Shown here piece by piece: positions 26,529 through 34,230 of a stretch of 64,000 nt of DNA; position 1 is the first letter of the stretch; each line of letters opens with the position of its first letter. The notes under the pieces were generated by a model, which had not been told where the DNA came from, did not search any database, and saw nothing but the letters and a program-made list of their open reading frames with translations. Where the stretch lies: positions 1 to 64,000 of the forward strand of contig PMFN01000013.1 of assembly GCA_003155135.1 (NCBI GenBank), written 5' to 3'. The position numbers and the translations under genes were made by a program. Origin of the DNA: Acidimicrobiaceae bacterium (GTDB lineage: Bacteria; Actinomycetota; Acidimicrobiia; Acidimicrobiales; RAAP-2).

Positions 26529-27175
26529 CGTTCTCTTCCGCCCTCGCCCTCGCCGCCGGAGCGGTGCTCGTCTGCGCCGTGAGCGTGCTGTGGCTGACCT
26601 CGGTCCGCTCGGTGATCCGCGCCGTCGCCATCCAAGGCGTGGCCCTCGGCACCGTCGCCCTGATCCTCGGCGTCGACCAGCGCGACCCGGGCCTGATCGC
26701 CGCCGCGTCGGTCGTTCTCGTGCTGAAAGGAGCGGTGATCCCCGCGCTCCTGTCGCGCTCGGGCGGTGGGGACTCCCGGGGACGTGAATCGCGCCCGCTC
26801 GTCAACGTGCCGGCATCGCTCGTTGCCGCCGCAGCGCTCATCGTGGTGGCCTTCGTCACCACCCGCGGGGTCGGGCGCTTCGTTGGCACGAGCGCCGGGT
26901 CCCTCGTGCCGGTCGGCGTGGCGACGATGCTCATCGGCTTCTTCGTCCTGGTGACCCGGCGGCGCCCCGTCTTCCAGATCGTGGGCCTGCTCATGGTCGA
27001 CAACGGGATCGCCCTGGTGGCGTTCCTCTCCACGGCCGGGGTCCCGTTCCTCATCGAGCTCGGGGTCTCCCTCGACATCTTCTTGGGTGTGATGATGCTG
27101 ATGGTCCTCACCCGGCGTCTGAAGGTCGAGTTCGGCGACGTGGACCTCGACGAGCTCCAGGAGCTGCGGGACTAG
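26525..27175 (+). CDS. hyfE: HyfE (NuoK-like) membrane subunit
   Basis: A 216-aa integral membrane protein with about seven hydrophobic segments, matching hydrogenase-4 component E, which contains a NuoK-like half. Typical stretches are AIQGVALGTVALILG, VLKGAVIPALL and QIVGLLMVDNGIALVAFL. The C-terminus is acidic (VDLDELQELRD). It overlaps hyfC by 4 bp and hyfF by 1 bp. It presumably completes the membrane arm between the two antiporter-like subunits. Confidence 0.9.
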   Translation: MTFSSALALAAGAVLVCAVSVLWLTSVRSVIRAVAIQGVALGTVALILGVDQRDPGLIAAASVVLVLKGAVIPALLSRSGGGDSRGRESRPLVNVPASLVAAAALIVVAFVTTRGVGRFVGTSAGSLVPVGVATMLIGFFVLVTRRRPVFQIVGLLMVDNGIALVAFLSTAGVPFLIELGVSLDIFLGVMMLMVLTRRLKVEFGDVDLDELQELRD

Positions 27176-28635
27176 TGCTGGCCCTACTCGTCCTCGTCGC
27201 CCCCCTGCTCGGCGGCGCCGTGGTCGCCGCCGCTCCGCGGCGCGGCGGCCTGCGCTGGGCGGCTGTCGCCACCAACGGTGCCACGTTGGCGCTCGGCGTC
27301 ACCCTGGCGGTGCGCGTGCTCGCCCACGGTCCGGTGACCGGGGCGGGCGGCGTCCTGCGGGCCGACGCACTGAGCGCCTTCATGGTGGTGGTGATCGGGG
27401 CAGTCGCGCTCCTCGCCTCGTGGCTCGGGATCCGCACCGTCGCCCTCGACCTGGCGGCCGGCACCATGACGCCGACGCGCGCGGCGGCCTATGCCATCTT
27501 GGTGCAGGGTTTCATCGCCACCATGCTCCTCGCCGTGCTCGCCGCCAACCTGGGGGTGCTCTGGGTCGCCGTCGAGGCCACCACCATCGTGACCACGTTC
27601 CTGGTCGGCTCCCGCAGGACCCGGGGATCGCTCGAGGCAGCCTGGAAGTACCTGATCATCTGCTCGGTCGGCATCGCCCTCGCCTTCTTCGGAACCGTGC
27701 TCTTCTACCTGGCGGCCCTCCACGCCGGCGGCCACTCGGCGCAGGCGCTCGACTGGACCTCCCTCATGGCGACGGCCCGCCACCTCGACCCCGCCGTCGT
27801 CCGGCTCGGCTTCGCCCTCGTCGTCCTCGGTTACGGCACCAAGGTCGGGCTCGCCCCGATGCACAGCTGGCTGCCCGACGCCCACAGCCAGGCGCCCACC
27901 CCGGTCTCGGCCCTCATGTCGGGCGTCCTGCTCAGCGTGGCCTTCTACGCCATCTTGCGCTTCAAGGCCGTGGCTGACCTCTCTCTCGGCCCTTCGTTCT
28001 CGCGCGAGGTGCTGGTGGTCGTCGCCCTGCTCTCGCTGGCCGTCGCGGCCTCGCTCCTCATCGCCCAGCGCGACTACAAGCGGCTGCTCGCCTACTCGAG
28101 CATCGAGCACATGGGCCTGATCGCCCTCGGAGCGGCGGCCGGCACCCGGCTCGCCATCGCGGCGGTCCTCCTGCAGATCCTCGGTCACGGGCTGACCAAG
28201 ACCGTGCTGTTCCTCACCTCGGGGGAGATCATGGCGGCCGAGGGCACGAGCCACATCGACGGCGTGCGCGCCCTGCTCGCCCGGCGCCCCGCTCTCGGCG
28301 GGCTCTTCGGCGTGGGCCTCGTGGCCCTGCTCGGCTTCCCCCCGTTCAGTCTCTTCTCGAGCGAGCTGTTGATGACGCGTGCCGAGTTCGGGGTCGGCCT
28401 CGGGTGGGTGGCGGTGGTCGCCGTGGCGCTGATGGTGGTGATCTTCGTCGCCGTCGTCGGCCATGCGCGCCACATGCTGTTCGGCCCCGGCGAGACAGCG
28501 GCGGTCGACGCCACGCCGCCGAGGTGGGTGGCGGCCCCGCTCGTCGGTGGCCTCGTGGCGTGCGCGCTGATCGGGGTCGTCGCCTGGCCGCTCTCGGGCC
28601 TGCTCGTCGCCGCCGCCCACGTGGTGCGGCCATGA
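27175..28635 (+). CDS. hyfF: HyfF (NuoL/M/N-like) membrane subunit
   Basis: A 486-aa second antiporter-like subunit. Motifs: VAVEATTIVTTFLVG (TM5 Glu), GYGTKVGLAPMHSWLPDAHSQAPTPVSALMSGVLL (Lys/His of TM7-8), RDYKRLLAYSSIEHMG and GHGLTKTVLFLTSGEI. About 13-14 hydrophobic helices. With HyfB it gives the complex two potential ion-translocating modules. The GTG at 27175 shares a base with the hyfE TAG, and its stop overlaps the hyfG-like ATG (ATGA), so expression is coupled throughout. Confidence 0.93.
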   Translation: MLALLVLVAPLLGGAVVAAAPRRGGLRWAAVATNGATLALGVTLAVRVLAHGPVTGAGGVLRADALSAFMVVVIGAVALLASWLGIRTVALDLAAGTMTPTRAAAYAILVQGFIATMLLAVLAANLGVLWVAVEATTIVTTFLVGSRRTRGSLEAAWKYLIICSVGIALAFFGTVLFYLAALHAGGHSAQALDWTSLMATARHLDPAVVRLGFALVVLGYGTKVGLAPMHSWLPDAHSQAPTPVSALMSGVLLSVAFYAILRFKAVADLSLGPSFSREVLVVVALLSLAVAASLLIAQRDYKRLLAYSSIEHMGLIALGAAAGTRLAIAAVLLQILGHGLTKTVLFLTSGEIMAAEGTSHIDGVRALLARRPALGGLFGVGLVALLGFPPFSLFSSELLMTRAEFGVGLGWVAVVAVALMVVIFVAVVGHARHMLFGPGETAAVDATPPRWVAAPLVGGLVACALIGVVAWPLSGLLVAAAHVVRP

Positions 28636-30170
28636 CTGGGGCGATCGTCTCACCGGCCGGACTCCCGGCGGGCGCCGAGCCCGCCGGCTCGTGCCGCTGG
28701 GCGGCGGTCGTCGAACCCGATGCGCTCGTGCCGGCTGCCGCCGCGCTCGTGTCGGGTGGCATGCGTCTCGCGCTGGTCTCGGGACACGACGACCCTGTCG
28801 GGCCACGCGTCACCTACCTGTTCACGTCGGGACCGCCCGACCACAGGGTCGAGCTGCATGTGCCGCTCGAACCGGGCCACCCTTGCGTGCCGACCCTGGC
28901 CGGGCTCTCGTTCCAGGGCAGTCGCTTCGAGCGGGAGATGGCCGACCTGTTCGGCTTCGAGCCGCTGGACCACCCACAGAAACGCCGGCTGGTGCTCCAC
29001 CAGCACTGGCCCGACGGGTGGTACCCGATGCGCCGTGACGCGGGCCCCATGCCCGCCCTGGTCGCCGACGCGGGGCAGTACCCCTTCGTCCCGGTCGAGG
29101 GCACCGGTGTCTACGAGATCCCCGTCGGCCCGGTCCACGCCGGGCTGATCGAGCCGGGGCACTTCCGCTTCTGGGTGGTCGGCGAGACGATCCTGCGCAT
29201 GAAGGCGCGCCTGTGGTTCGTCCACAAGGGCATCGAGAAGCTCTTCGAGCACCGCGAGCCGGCCGACGGCCTCGGGCTCGCCGAGAAGATCTCGGGGGAC
29301 TCCGCCGTTGGCCACGGCCTCGCTTACTGCCAGGCGGTCGAGGACGCATCGGGCATCGAGGTGCCGGCCGACGCCCAGGTGCTGCGGGCCGCCCTCCTCG
29401 AGCTCGAGCGCCTCTACAACCACGTGGCCGACGTCGGCGCCCTGTGCAACGACGTCGGATTCGGCCTGGCGAACGCCTGGGCCCTCTCGCTGCGCGAGCT
29501 CCTCTTGCGCCTGAACGCGGACGTCACCGGGCACCGGTTGCTGCGTGGCGGCGTGGTACTCGGCGGTGCGGCCGTCCACCGGCTGCCGACGGCCGCGGAG
29601 CTCACCGAGGTGAGCGAGCGCTTCGAGGAGATCGCCGAGCTCGCCAGGACGAGCGCGTTCGTGATGGAGCGCTTCACCGGCACCGCGACCTTGAGCGAGG
29701 CGAACGCGGCGGACCTCGGCGTGGTGGGCCCGGCCGGGCGTGCGTCGGGCCTCGCCTTCGACGCCCGCGTGTCGCATCCGCACTGGGACTCCCTGCCCAC
29801 CTTCGAGCCCGCGCGCCACACCGGCGGTGACGTGCTCGCCCGCTACCTTGTGCGCACCGACGAGATCCGTTCCTCGCTCGGGCTCCTCGCCGGCCTCGCC
29901 GGCCTCGGCCCTTCGGTGTGTCCAGCCGCGGGGGCCGGCGCCGGGGGTGCCGCGTCGAGGAGCGGGGTCGGCATCGTCGAGGGGTGGCGCGGGGCGATCG
30001 TGCACCGAATCGAGCTGGATTCGGCCGGCCAGCTCGGCCGGGTGAAGGTGGTCGACCCGTCCTTTCTCAACTGGCCCGCCGTGCCGGTGTCGCTCGCCAA
30101 CACGATCGTGCCCGACTTCCCCCTGGCCAACAAGAGCTTCAACCTCTCCTACGCCGGCAACGACCTCTGA
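28632..30170 (+). CDS. hyfG: NuoCD/HyfG-like large subunit lacking all [NiFe] ligands (Ehr-type)
   Basis: A 512-aa fusion of a NuoC-like domain (about 1-135, with FEREMADLFGFEPLDHP) and a NuoD/hydrogenase-large-subunit domain. In true group 4 hydrogenases the N-terminal Ni site reads RVCGIC; here residues 219-224 read KISGDS, so both Cys are Ser. The C-terminal DPCxxC is also missing: the protein ends NKSFNLSYAGNDL. No [NiFe] centre can be built, so hydrogenase or formate-hydrogenlyase names would mislead. It matches energy-converting hydrogenase-related (Ehr) complexes and, from memory, Rv0087 of M. tuberculosis. Its true substrate is unknown. Confidence 0.9.
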   Translation: MTGAIVSPAGLPAGAEPAGSCRWAAVVEPDALVPAAAALVSGGMRLALVSGHDDPVGPRVTYLFTSGPPDHRVELHVPLEPGHPCVPTLAGLSFQGSRFEREMADLFGFEPLDHPQKRRLVLHQHWPDGWYPMRRDAGPMPALVADAGQYPFVPVEGTGVYEIPVGPVHAGLIEPGHFRFWVVGETILRMKARLWFVHKGIEKLFEHREPADGLGLAEKISGDSAVGHGLAYCQAVEDASGIEVPADAQVLRAALLELERLYNHVADVGALCNDVGFGLANAWALSLRELLLRLNADVTGHRLLRGGVVLGGAAVHRLPTAAELTEVSERFEEIAELARTSAFVMERFTGTATLSEANAADLGVVGPAGRASGLAFDARVSHPHWDSLPTFEPARHTGGDVLARYLVRTDEIRSSLGLLAGLAGLGPSVCPAAGAGAGGAASRSGVGIVEGWRGAIVHRIELDSAGQLGRVKVVDPSFLNWPAVPVSLANTIVPDFPLANKSFNLSYAGNDL

Positions 30171-30184
30171 TGACAGGAGACCCC

Positions 30185-30280
30185 ATGCAACAGCACCGAT
30201 GCGCGTCCTCGTTAGGCTCGCCGTGCCCTCCCGTGGCCGCCGGCCACGGGCACCGCCGAGGGAAAGGGGTGGGTCGATGA
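30185..30280 (+). CDS. Possible 31-aa leader peptide before arsR
   Basis: A short ORF begins at ATG 30185 after AGGAGA (5-nt spacing) and ends with a TGA that overlaps the ArsR ATG (ATGA). The peptide starts MQQHRCASS and has two Cys (6, 14) and His 4, 21 and 23, so a metal-responsive leader can be imagined. A strong hairpin lies inside it. The coding signal is thin; it may be chance. Confidence 0.3.
   Translation: MQQHRCASSLGSPCPPVAAGHGHRRGKGVGR
30230..30250. promoter_or_regulatory. Perfect 9-bp hairpin between hyfG and arsR
   Basis: CCCGTGGCC (30230-30238) and GGCCACGGG (30242-30250) pair perfectly around a 3-nt loop. It sits 27 bp before the ArsR ATG, with no T tract. It could be an RNA processing or attenuation element that sets regulator levels against the complex, or an operator. 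Confidence 0.5.
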
Positions 30281-30594
30281 CGGCCCCCATCTACGAAGTG
30301 AAGGCACAGTTCTTCAAGACCCTGGGCCACCCGGCGCGCATCCGCGTCCTCGAGGTCCTGCGCGACGGCGAGCGGCCGGTCGCCGAGCTGATCCCCGAGG
30401 TGGGAATCGAGGCGTCGCACCTCTCCCAGCAGCTCGGCGTGATGCGCCGGGCCAACCTGATCCAGGCGAGGAAGGTCGGCTCCAACGTCTACTACTCGGT
30501 GGGCGACCCCATGCTCTTCGAGCTCTTGGAGGTGGCCAAGCGCATCATCAAGGCGTCGCTCACTGAGACCCAGGAGCTCCTCGAGCAAATCTGA
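30277..30594 (+). CDS. ArsR/SmtB-family transcriptional regulator
   Basis: A 105-aa winged-helix repressor: HPARIRVLEVLRDGERPVAEL (helix 2-3), then the recognition helix SHLSQQLGVMRRANLI and wing GSNVYYSVGDP. It contains no Cys at all, so it is not a classical CVC metal sensor. A signal other than a thiol-bound metal is likely. AAAGGGG at 7-nt spacing fixes the ATG at 30277. It follows the Ehr operon directly. In M. tuberculosis, as I recall, the related Rv0081 precedes the same gene set. It likely regulates this operon through the AT-rich site at 23043-23083. Confidence 0.92.
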   Translation: MTAPIYEVKAQFFKTLGHPARIRVLEVLRDGERPVAELIPEVGIEASHLSQQLGVMRRANLIQARKVGSNVYYSVGDPMLFELLEVAKRIIKASLTETQELLEQI

Positions 30595-30614
30595 GCGGCC
30601 GCAGGGCCCGCTCA
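30592..30614. terminator. Bidirectional hairpin at convergent stops
   Basis: TGAGCGG (30592-30598) and CCGCTCA (30608-30614) form a 7-bp stem with a 9-nt loop. The stem includes the stop codons of both arsR and the opposing acyltransferase, as expected for a shared terminator. No T tract. Confidence 0.5.
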
Positions 30615-32765
30615 GGTGGGTGGGTGGTCGTCGGGGCACGAGCCGGGCGGTGAGTAGAACACCGGATCCGCGCTCCAGCTCCCGCTCTCCCAGGCGTTCG
30701 AGGACACGGGGACGCCGAAGAGCAACTCGACGTCGGCGAGGACCGCCGCCGCGTAGCGCGCCGCACCGGCCGGGCAGGGGTGGACATTGTCGACGCGCCG
30801 CACCCGCACCCAGTCGGCCTTGGGCGCGCTCGGGTCGTCGACCGGGGGGAGCCACGAGGAGAACTGGCCGTGCCAGAGAATCGAGGACGCGACCGGCAGG
30901 TACATGACGCGCCCAGGGAAGACCGAGGCCATCGAGCGGGCCATCGCCGCCCACGCGGCGCTGCCCGCTGCGTCCTGCTCCTGGGAGGCGAGGGCCTCAG
31001 CCGCCGTCGCCCCGGGTACGAGCGAGCCAACCTTCGGGTACTGGAGCAGTAGCACCCCCGACACGCCGTCGCCGGAGGCGAGCAGCTCGCGCAGCGCCTC
31101 TTCGAGCGTCGCCCGGTAGGCGTCGGGGGTCTCGAGCGCGGCGGTGTCATCCCACGACCAGGTGCCGATCACGATGTCGGGATGGTCGGTGGCGACCATG
31201 GCGGCGAGGCCGCCAGAGAGGTCGGCCGGGTCGTTGGACAGGCCCCAACCGGGGAAGCTCCGGTCGATCACTGTGGTCTCGCCGGTCGAGCCGAAGGCGG
31301 CCTCGATGGCAGGGAAGGAGACGAACGGGAAGCTGTCGCCGATCACCGTGATCCGCAGCGGGTCCGCCGGGCTGAGCACCCGGCCGGGGGCGAGATGCAC
31401 GGGCACCTGGTCGCCGAACCCGCCGGCCCCGTCGACCGCGGCCGGTCCGGTGACCGGGGCGATGGCGAGGTGCACGGGTGGCGCCGGGGGGATGGCGACG
31501 GCCGGGAGGGTGCCGACCACCAGCGCTCCAGCGACCACCGCCGCGGCCGCCGGGTAGGCGACGAGTCGAGCGGTGGAGCCCGGCCGCCATGCCCGGACCG
31601 GCCGCTCGACGAGGTAGAAGCTGGCCGTTGCCGCCGCCAGGGTGAGGGCGAGGCGGGCCAGCTGGAGGGGCGCACCGGCGAGTCCGGTGCGGGCGGTGTC
31701 GGCGAACACGTCGATCGGCCAGTGCCAGAGGTAGAGGCCGTAGGAGATCATCCCGATCCAGCGCAACGGCGGGAGCGACAGGACGACCGCCAGCGGCCCG
31801 CGGTGGACCTGGCGGACGTCGGCGACCACGACGGCGCCGAGCGCCGCGCACAGCAGGAAGCCGCCACGGAACATCCAGCCAGGCGGGAGGCCGGTGGGGG
31901 AGCCGGCTCGGACCCAGAACACGCCGAGCGCCACGGCCGCCGCCGGCGCGCCGACGTGGAGCGCGGCCCGCGCCGCCGCCTTGGGCTGGGGCCGTGCGGC
32001 CGCCAGCATGGCGACCGTGGCGCCGGCCAGCATGTCGAACGCGCGGGTGTCGGTGCCGAAGTAGACGCGAGTCGGGTCGCCGCCGGGGTGGAAGAGCAGG
32101 GCCATCAGTGCCGCCGAGCCGAGCGCCCCCGCCGCGGTGAGGACGATCCCGGCGCGCCGCCAGTAGCGACCCGCGACGTGGAGCAAGGCCAGCAGGATGA
32201 GCGGCCAGAGGAAGTAGAACTGCTCTTCGATCGCCAACGACCACGTGTGCTGGAGCGGCGACGGGGCGGAGAACTGGGCGAAGTAGGACTGGTGGGCGAG
32301 GATGCTGTGCCAGTTGGCGACGTAGAAGACCGTGGCCAGCCCGTCGCCGCGGAGCCCTGGCAGGTCGACCGAGCCGGACTGCGCAGCGGGCCCGAACCGT
32401 CCGTCGAGGGCGACGAAGAGGGCGAGCACCCCGAGGAGGAGGAAGAGGGCGGGCAGCAGCCGCCGGGCTCGCCGTGCCCAGAACGCCCCGAGCCTGATCC
32501 GCGCCGTCGACGCCCACTCCTCGAGCAGGAGGGAGGTGATGAGGAAGCCCGAGAGGACGAAGAAGAGGTCGACGCCGAGGTAGCCCCCCGCCATCCACCC
32601 GGCGCCACCGTGGTAGGCGATGACCGCGGCGACCGCTAGGGCACGGAGCCCGTCAAGGCCCGGAAGGTACTTGCCCGTGACCGCTGTCGGGCCCGGGCCC
32701 TCGGGGGTCCTCGGTTGCCCTTCGACCCGCCACCTGGCCCATCTGCCCTGTGCGGCCACTCTCAT
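30612..32765 (-). CDS. OafA/YrhL-type acyltransferase with C-terminal SGNH domain
   Basis: A 717-aa protein. The N-terminal acyltransferase-3 membrane domain (about 30-390) begins YLPGLDGLRALAVAAVIAYHGG (catalytic His) and GYLGVDLFFVLSGFLIT, with about ten transmembrane helices. The C-terminal extracytoplasmic SGNH hydrolase-like domain has IGDSFPFVSFPA (Ser block) and DNVHPCPAGAARYA (DxxH block). Such proteins O-acetylate cell-wall or surface polysaccharides. It is convergent with arsR and unrelated to the hydrogenase-like operon. The first 30 residues are uncertain; a start nearer TGKYLPGLDG is possible. Confidence 0.9.
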   Translation of the reverse strand: MRVAAQGRWARWRVEGQPRTPEGPGPTAVTGKYLPGLDGLRALAVAAVIAYHGGAGWMAGGYLGVDLFFVLSGFLITSLLLEEWASTARIRLGAFWARRARRLLPALFLLLGVLALFVALDGRFGPAAQSGSVDLPGLRGDGLATVFYVANWHSILAHQSYFAQFSAPSPLQHTWSLAIEEQFYFLWPLILLALLHVAGRYWRRAGIVLTAAGALGSAALMALLFHPGGDPTRVYFGTDTRAFDMLAGATVAMLAAARPQPKAAARAALHVGAPAAAVALGVFWVRAGSPTGLPPGWMFRGGFLLCAALGAVVVADVRQVHRGPLAVVLSLPPLRWIGMISYGLYLWHWPIDVFADTARTGLAGAPLQLARLALTLAAATASFYLVERPVRAWRPGSTARLVAYPAAAAVVAGALVVGTLPAVAIPPAPPVHLAIAPVTGPAAVDGAGGFGDQVPVHLAPGRVLSPADPLRITVIGDSFPFVSFPAIEAAFGSTGETTVIDRSFPGWGLSNDPADLSGGLAAMVATDHPDIVIGTWSWDDTAALETPDAYRATLEEALRELLASGDGVSGVLLLQYPKVGSLVPGATAAEALASQEQDAAGSAAWAAMARSMASVFPGRVMYLPVASSILWHGQFSSWLPPVDDPSAPKADWVRVRRVDNVHPCPAGAARYAAAVLADVELLFGVPVSSNAWESGSWSADPVFYSPPGSCPDDHPPT

Positions 32766-32804
32766 CTTCTAGCGCAGCGCGCACCCATGGTGGCGTCGGT
32801 GCCC

Positions 32805-33338
32805 TCATCCTGGTGCATGGGGCGCGTCGTCGAGAAGTTGCTGGTAGAGCCGGTACGTGGCGGCGTCGAACGCGACGAGGTGGACCGCTTGCACCGCGGT
32901 CGGGACCGTTCGCAGGATGTGGACGGCAATCGCCGCCGCCCGCTCGGGAGGGAAGCCGTAGACACCCGTTGAAATGGCCGGGAAGGCGACCGACCGGGCC
33001 CCGAGCTGGTCGGCGACCTCCAGGCAGCGCCGGTAGCACGACGCCAGCAGGTCGTCCTCGCCGCGGTCACCGCCGGACCAGACCGGTCCGACGGTATGGA
33101 TGATGAAGCGGGCCGGGAGGGCGAAGCCCTGCGTGGCCTTGGCGTCGCCGGTCTCGCAGCCCCCGAGCTCGGCACAGGCGGCACGCAGGTCGGCATCGCC
33201 CGCCGCTTCGTGAATGGCGTTGTCGACACCACCGCCGCGGGCCAGACGGGTGTTGGCTGCGTTCACGATGGCATCGACAGCCTCTTCGGTGATGTCGCCG
33301 TGCACCGCACTGAGGAGTGGCCCACCCGTCGGCCGCAT
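32805..33338 (-). CDS. Macrodomain protein (O-acetyl-ADP-ribose deacetylase type)
   Basis: A 177-aa single macrodomain. Diagnostic blocks are [34 protein letters not shown] (ADP-ribose site, catalytic Asn/Asp), HTVGPVW and [17 protein letters not shown]. Members hydrolyse O-acetyl-ADP-ribose or ADP-ribosyl-carboxylates. No partner sirtuin is visible nearby. The length is typical (about 170-180). Confidence 0.94.
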   Translation of the reverse strand: MRPTGGPLLSAVHGDITEEAVDAIVNAANTRLARGGGVDNAIHEAAGDADLRAACAELGGCETGDAKATQGFALPARFIIHTVGPVWSGGDRGEDDLLASCYRRCLEVADQLGARSVAFPAISTGVYGFPPERAAAIAVHILRTVPTAVQAVHLVAFDAATYRLYQQLLDDAPHAPG

Positions 33339-33468
33339 GGCGCCGATGCTAAGTGGTCCCGACCAGGGTTTCTCGACGGCTCTCGGCCTGAGAGAGGCCC
33401 TTTGGCCCTATCCCGCCACCCCGGCTGGCTGAAGGATGAATGGAAATGCGCAGCCAGAGGGAGAGTTC

Positions 33469-33948
33469 ATGACCGAGACACATAACCCGCTCGTCGGTGC
33501 GTCCATGTGGGAGCGGGATCTCTACGATCACCTGTCGACCCATGCCGACACCGAGCGCGTGCTCCTCGAGGAGTACACGGCCGCCGCCAAGAAGACGGAG
33601 TCGAAGGCGCTCGAATACCTCGTCAACCTGTTGATCGAAGACGAGATCCGCCATCACCGCTACTTCGAGCAGCTCGCCGAGTCGCTCAAGGCATCCGCAG
33701 AGCTGCGCAGCGACGACTTGCCGGTCCCGATGGTGGACTTCCACCAGGTAGACGCATCCGCTGTGTTCGAGGTGAGCGACCGGCTCCTCAAGAAGGAGCG
33801 GGAGGACGCCCAGGAGCTGAAGAGGCTCCAGCGCGAGTTGCGCGACGTGAAGGACACCACGCTGTGGAGCCTGCTCGTCGACGTGATGCGTCATGACACT
33901 GACAAGCACATCGCCATCTTGGAGTTCGTGGAGAAGCACGCCCGCTGA
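33469..33948 (+). CDS. Ferritin-like four-helix protein
   Basis: A 159-aa protein that reads as a ferritin-like/rubrerythrin-type helical bundle. Helix 1 is DTERVLLEEYTAAAKKTESKALEYLVN with Glu candidates. The EDEIRHHRYFEQL segment carries an ExxH-like metal motif. A later helix is WSLLVDVMRHDTDKHIAILEFVEKH, with another His pair. A di-iron site is plausible but not proven. GAGGGAGAG precedes the ATG at 33469. Function unknown; it stands alone, followed by a gene-free stretch of about 280 bp. Confidence 0.72.
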   Translation: MTETHNPLVGASMWERDLYDHLSTHADTERVLLEEYTAAAKKTESKALEYLVNLLIEDEIRHHRYFEQLAESLKASAELRSDDLPVPMVDFHQVDASAVFEVSDRLLKKEREDAQELKRLQRELRDVKDTTLWSLLVDVMRHDTDKHIAILEFVEKHAR

Positions 33949-34230
33949 ATCATCGAGTGCACCCCGTACGGTGGCATGTCCGCGCCGACACCCCGCAACT
34001 GACGGTGGATGGCGAGCGGAGCCAGGGATTCGAAGTTGACGAGCTCGCGTGCTCCATGACCAGCTCCGACCCACCTCCTGCACGGTTGCCTCAACGGTCG
34101 GCGTCTGCGGCCTGCTGGTCAACGGCGTTGCACGGGTCGCGACAGTGCATAGCGCGCTCATTTTCCGAGTGATCGCCCTGGTGCCTCGGCCCACCGGCTG
34201 ACCCCTCGGTGAGGTCAGAGCATCATGTCG

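Noticed and set aside
28632-30170. Annotation as a working formate hydrogenlyase or hydrogenase-4 catalytic subunit
   Set aside because: All four Ni-binding Cys positions are replaced or absent, and no formate dehydrogenase gene is adjacent.
23455-30290. Long antisense frames across the Ehr operon
   Set aside because: Low-complexity His/Arg/Glu/Gly-rich products opposite conserved membrane-protein genes; not coding.
33949-34230. Possible gene between the ferritin-like and PGK-like genes
   Set aside because: Short frames only, without start signals; no RNA-gene structure or clear terminator seen.
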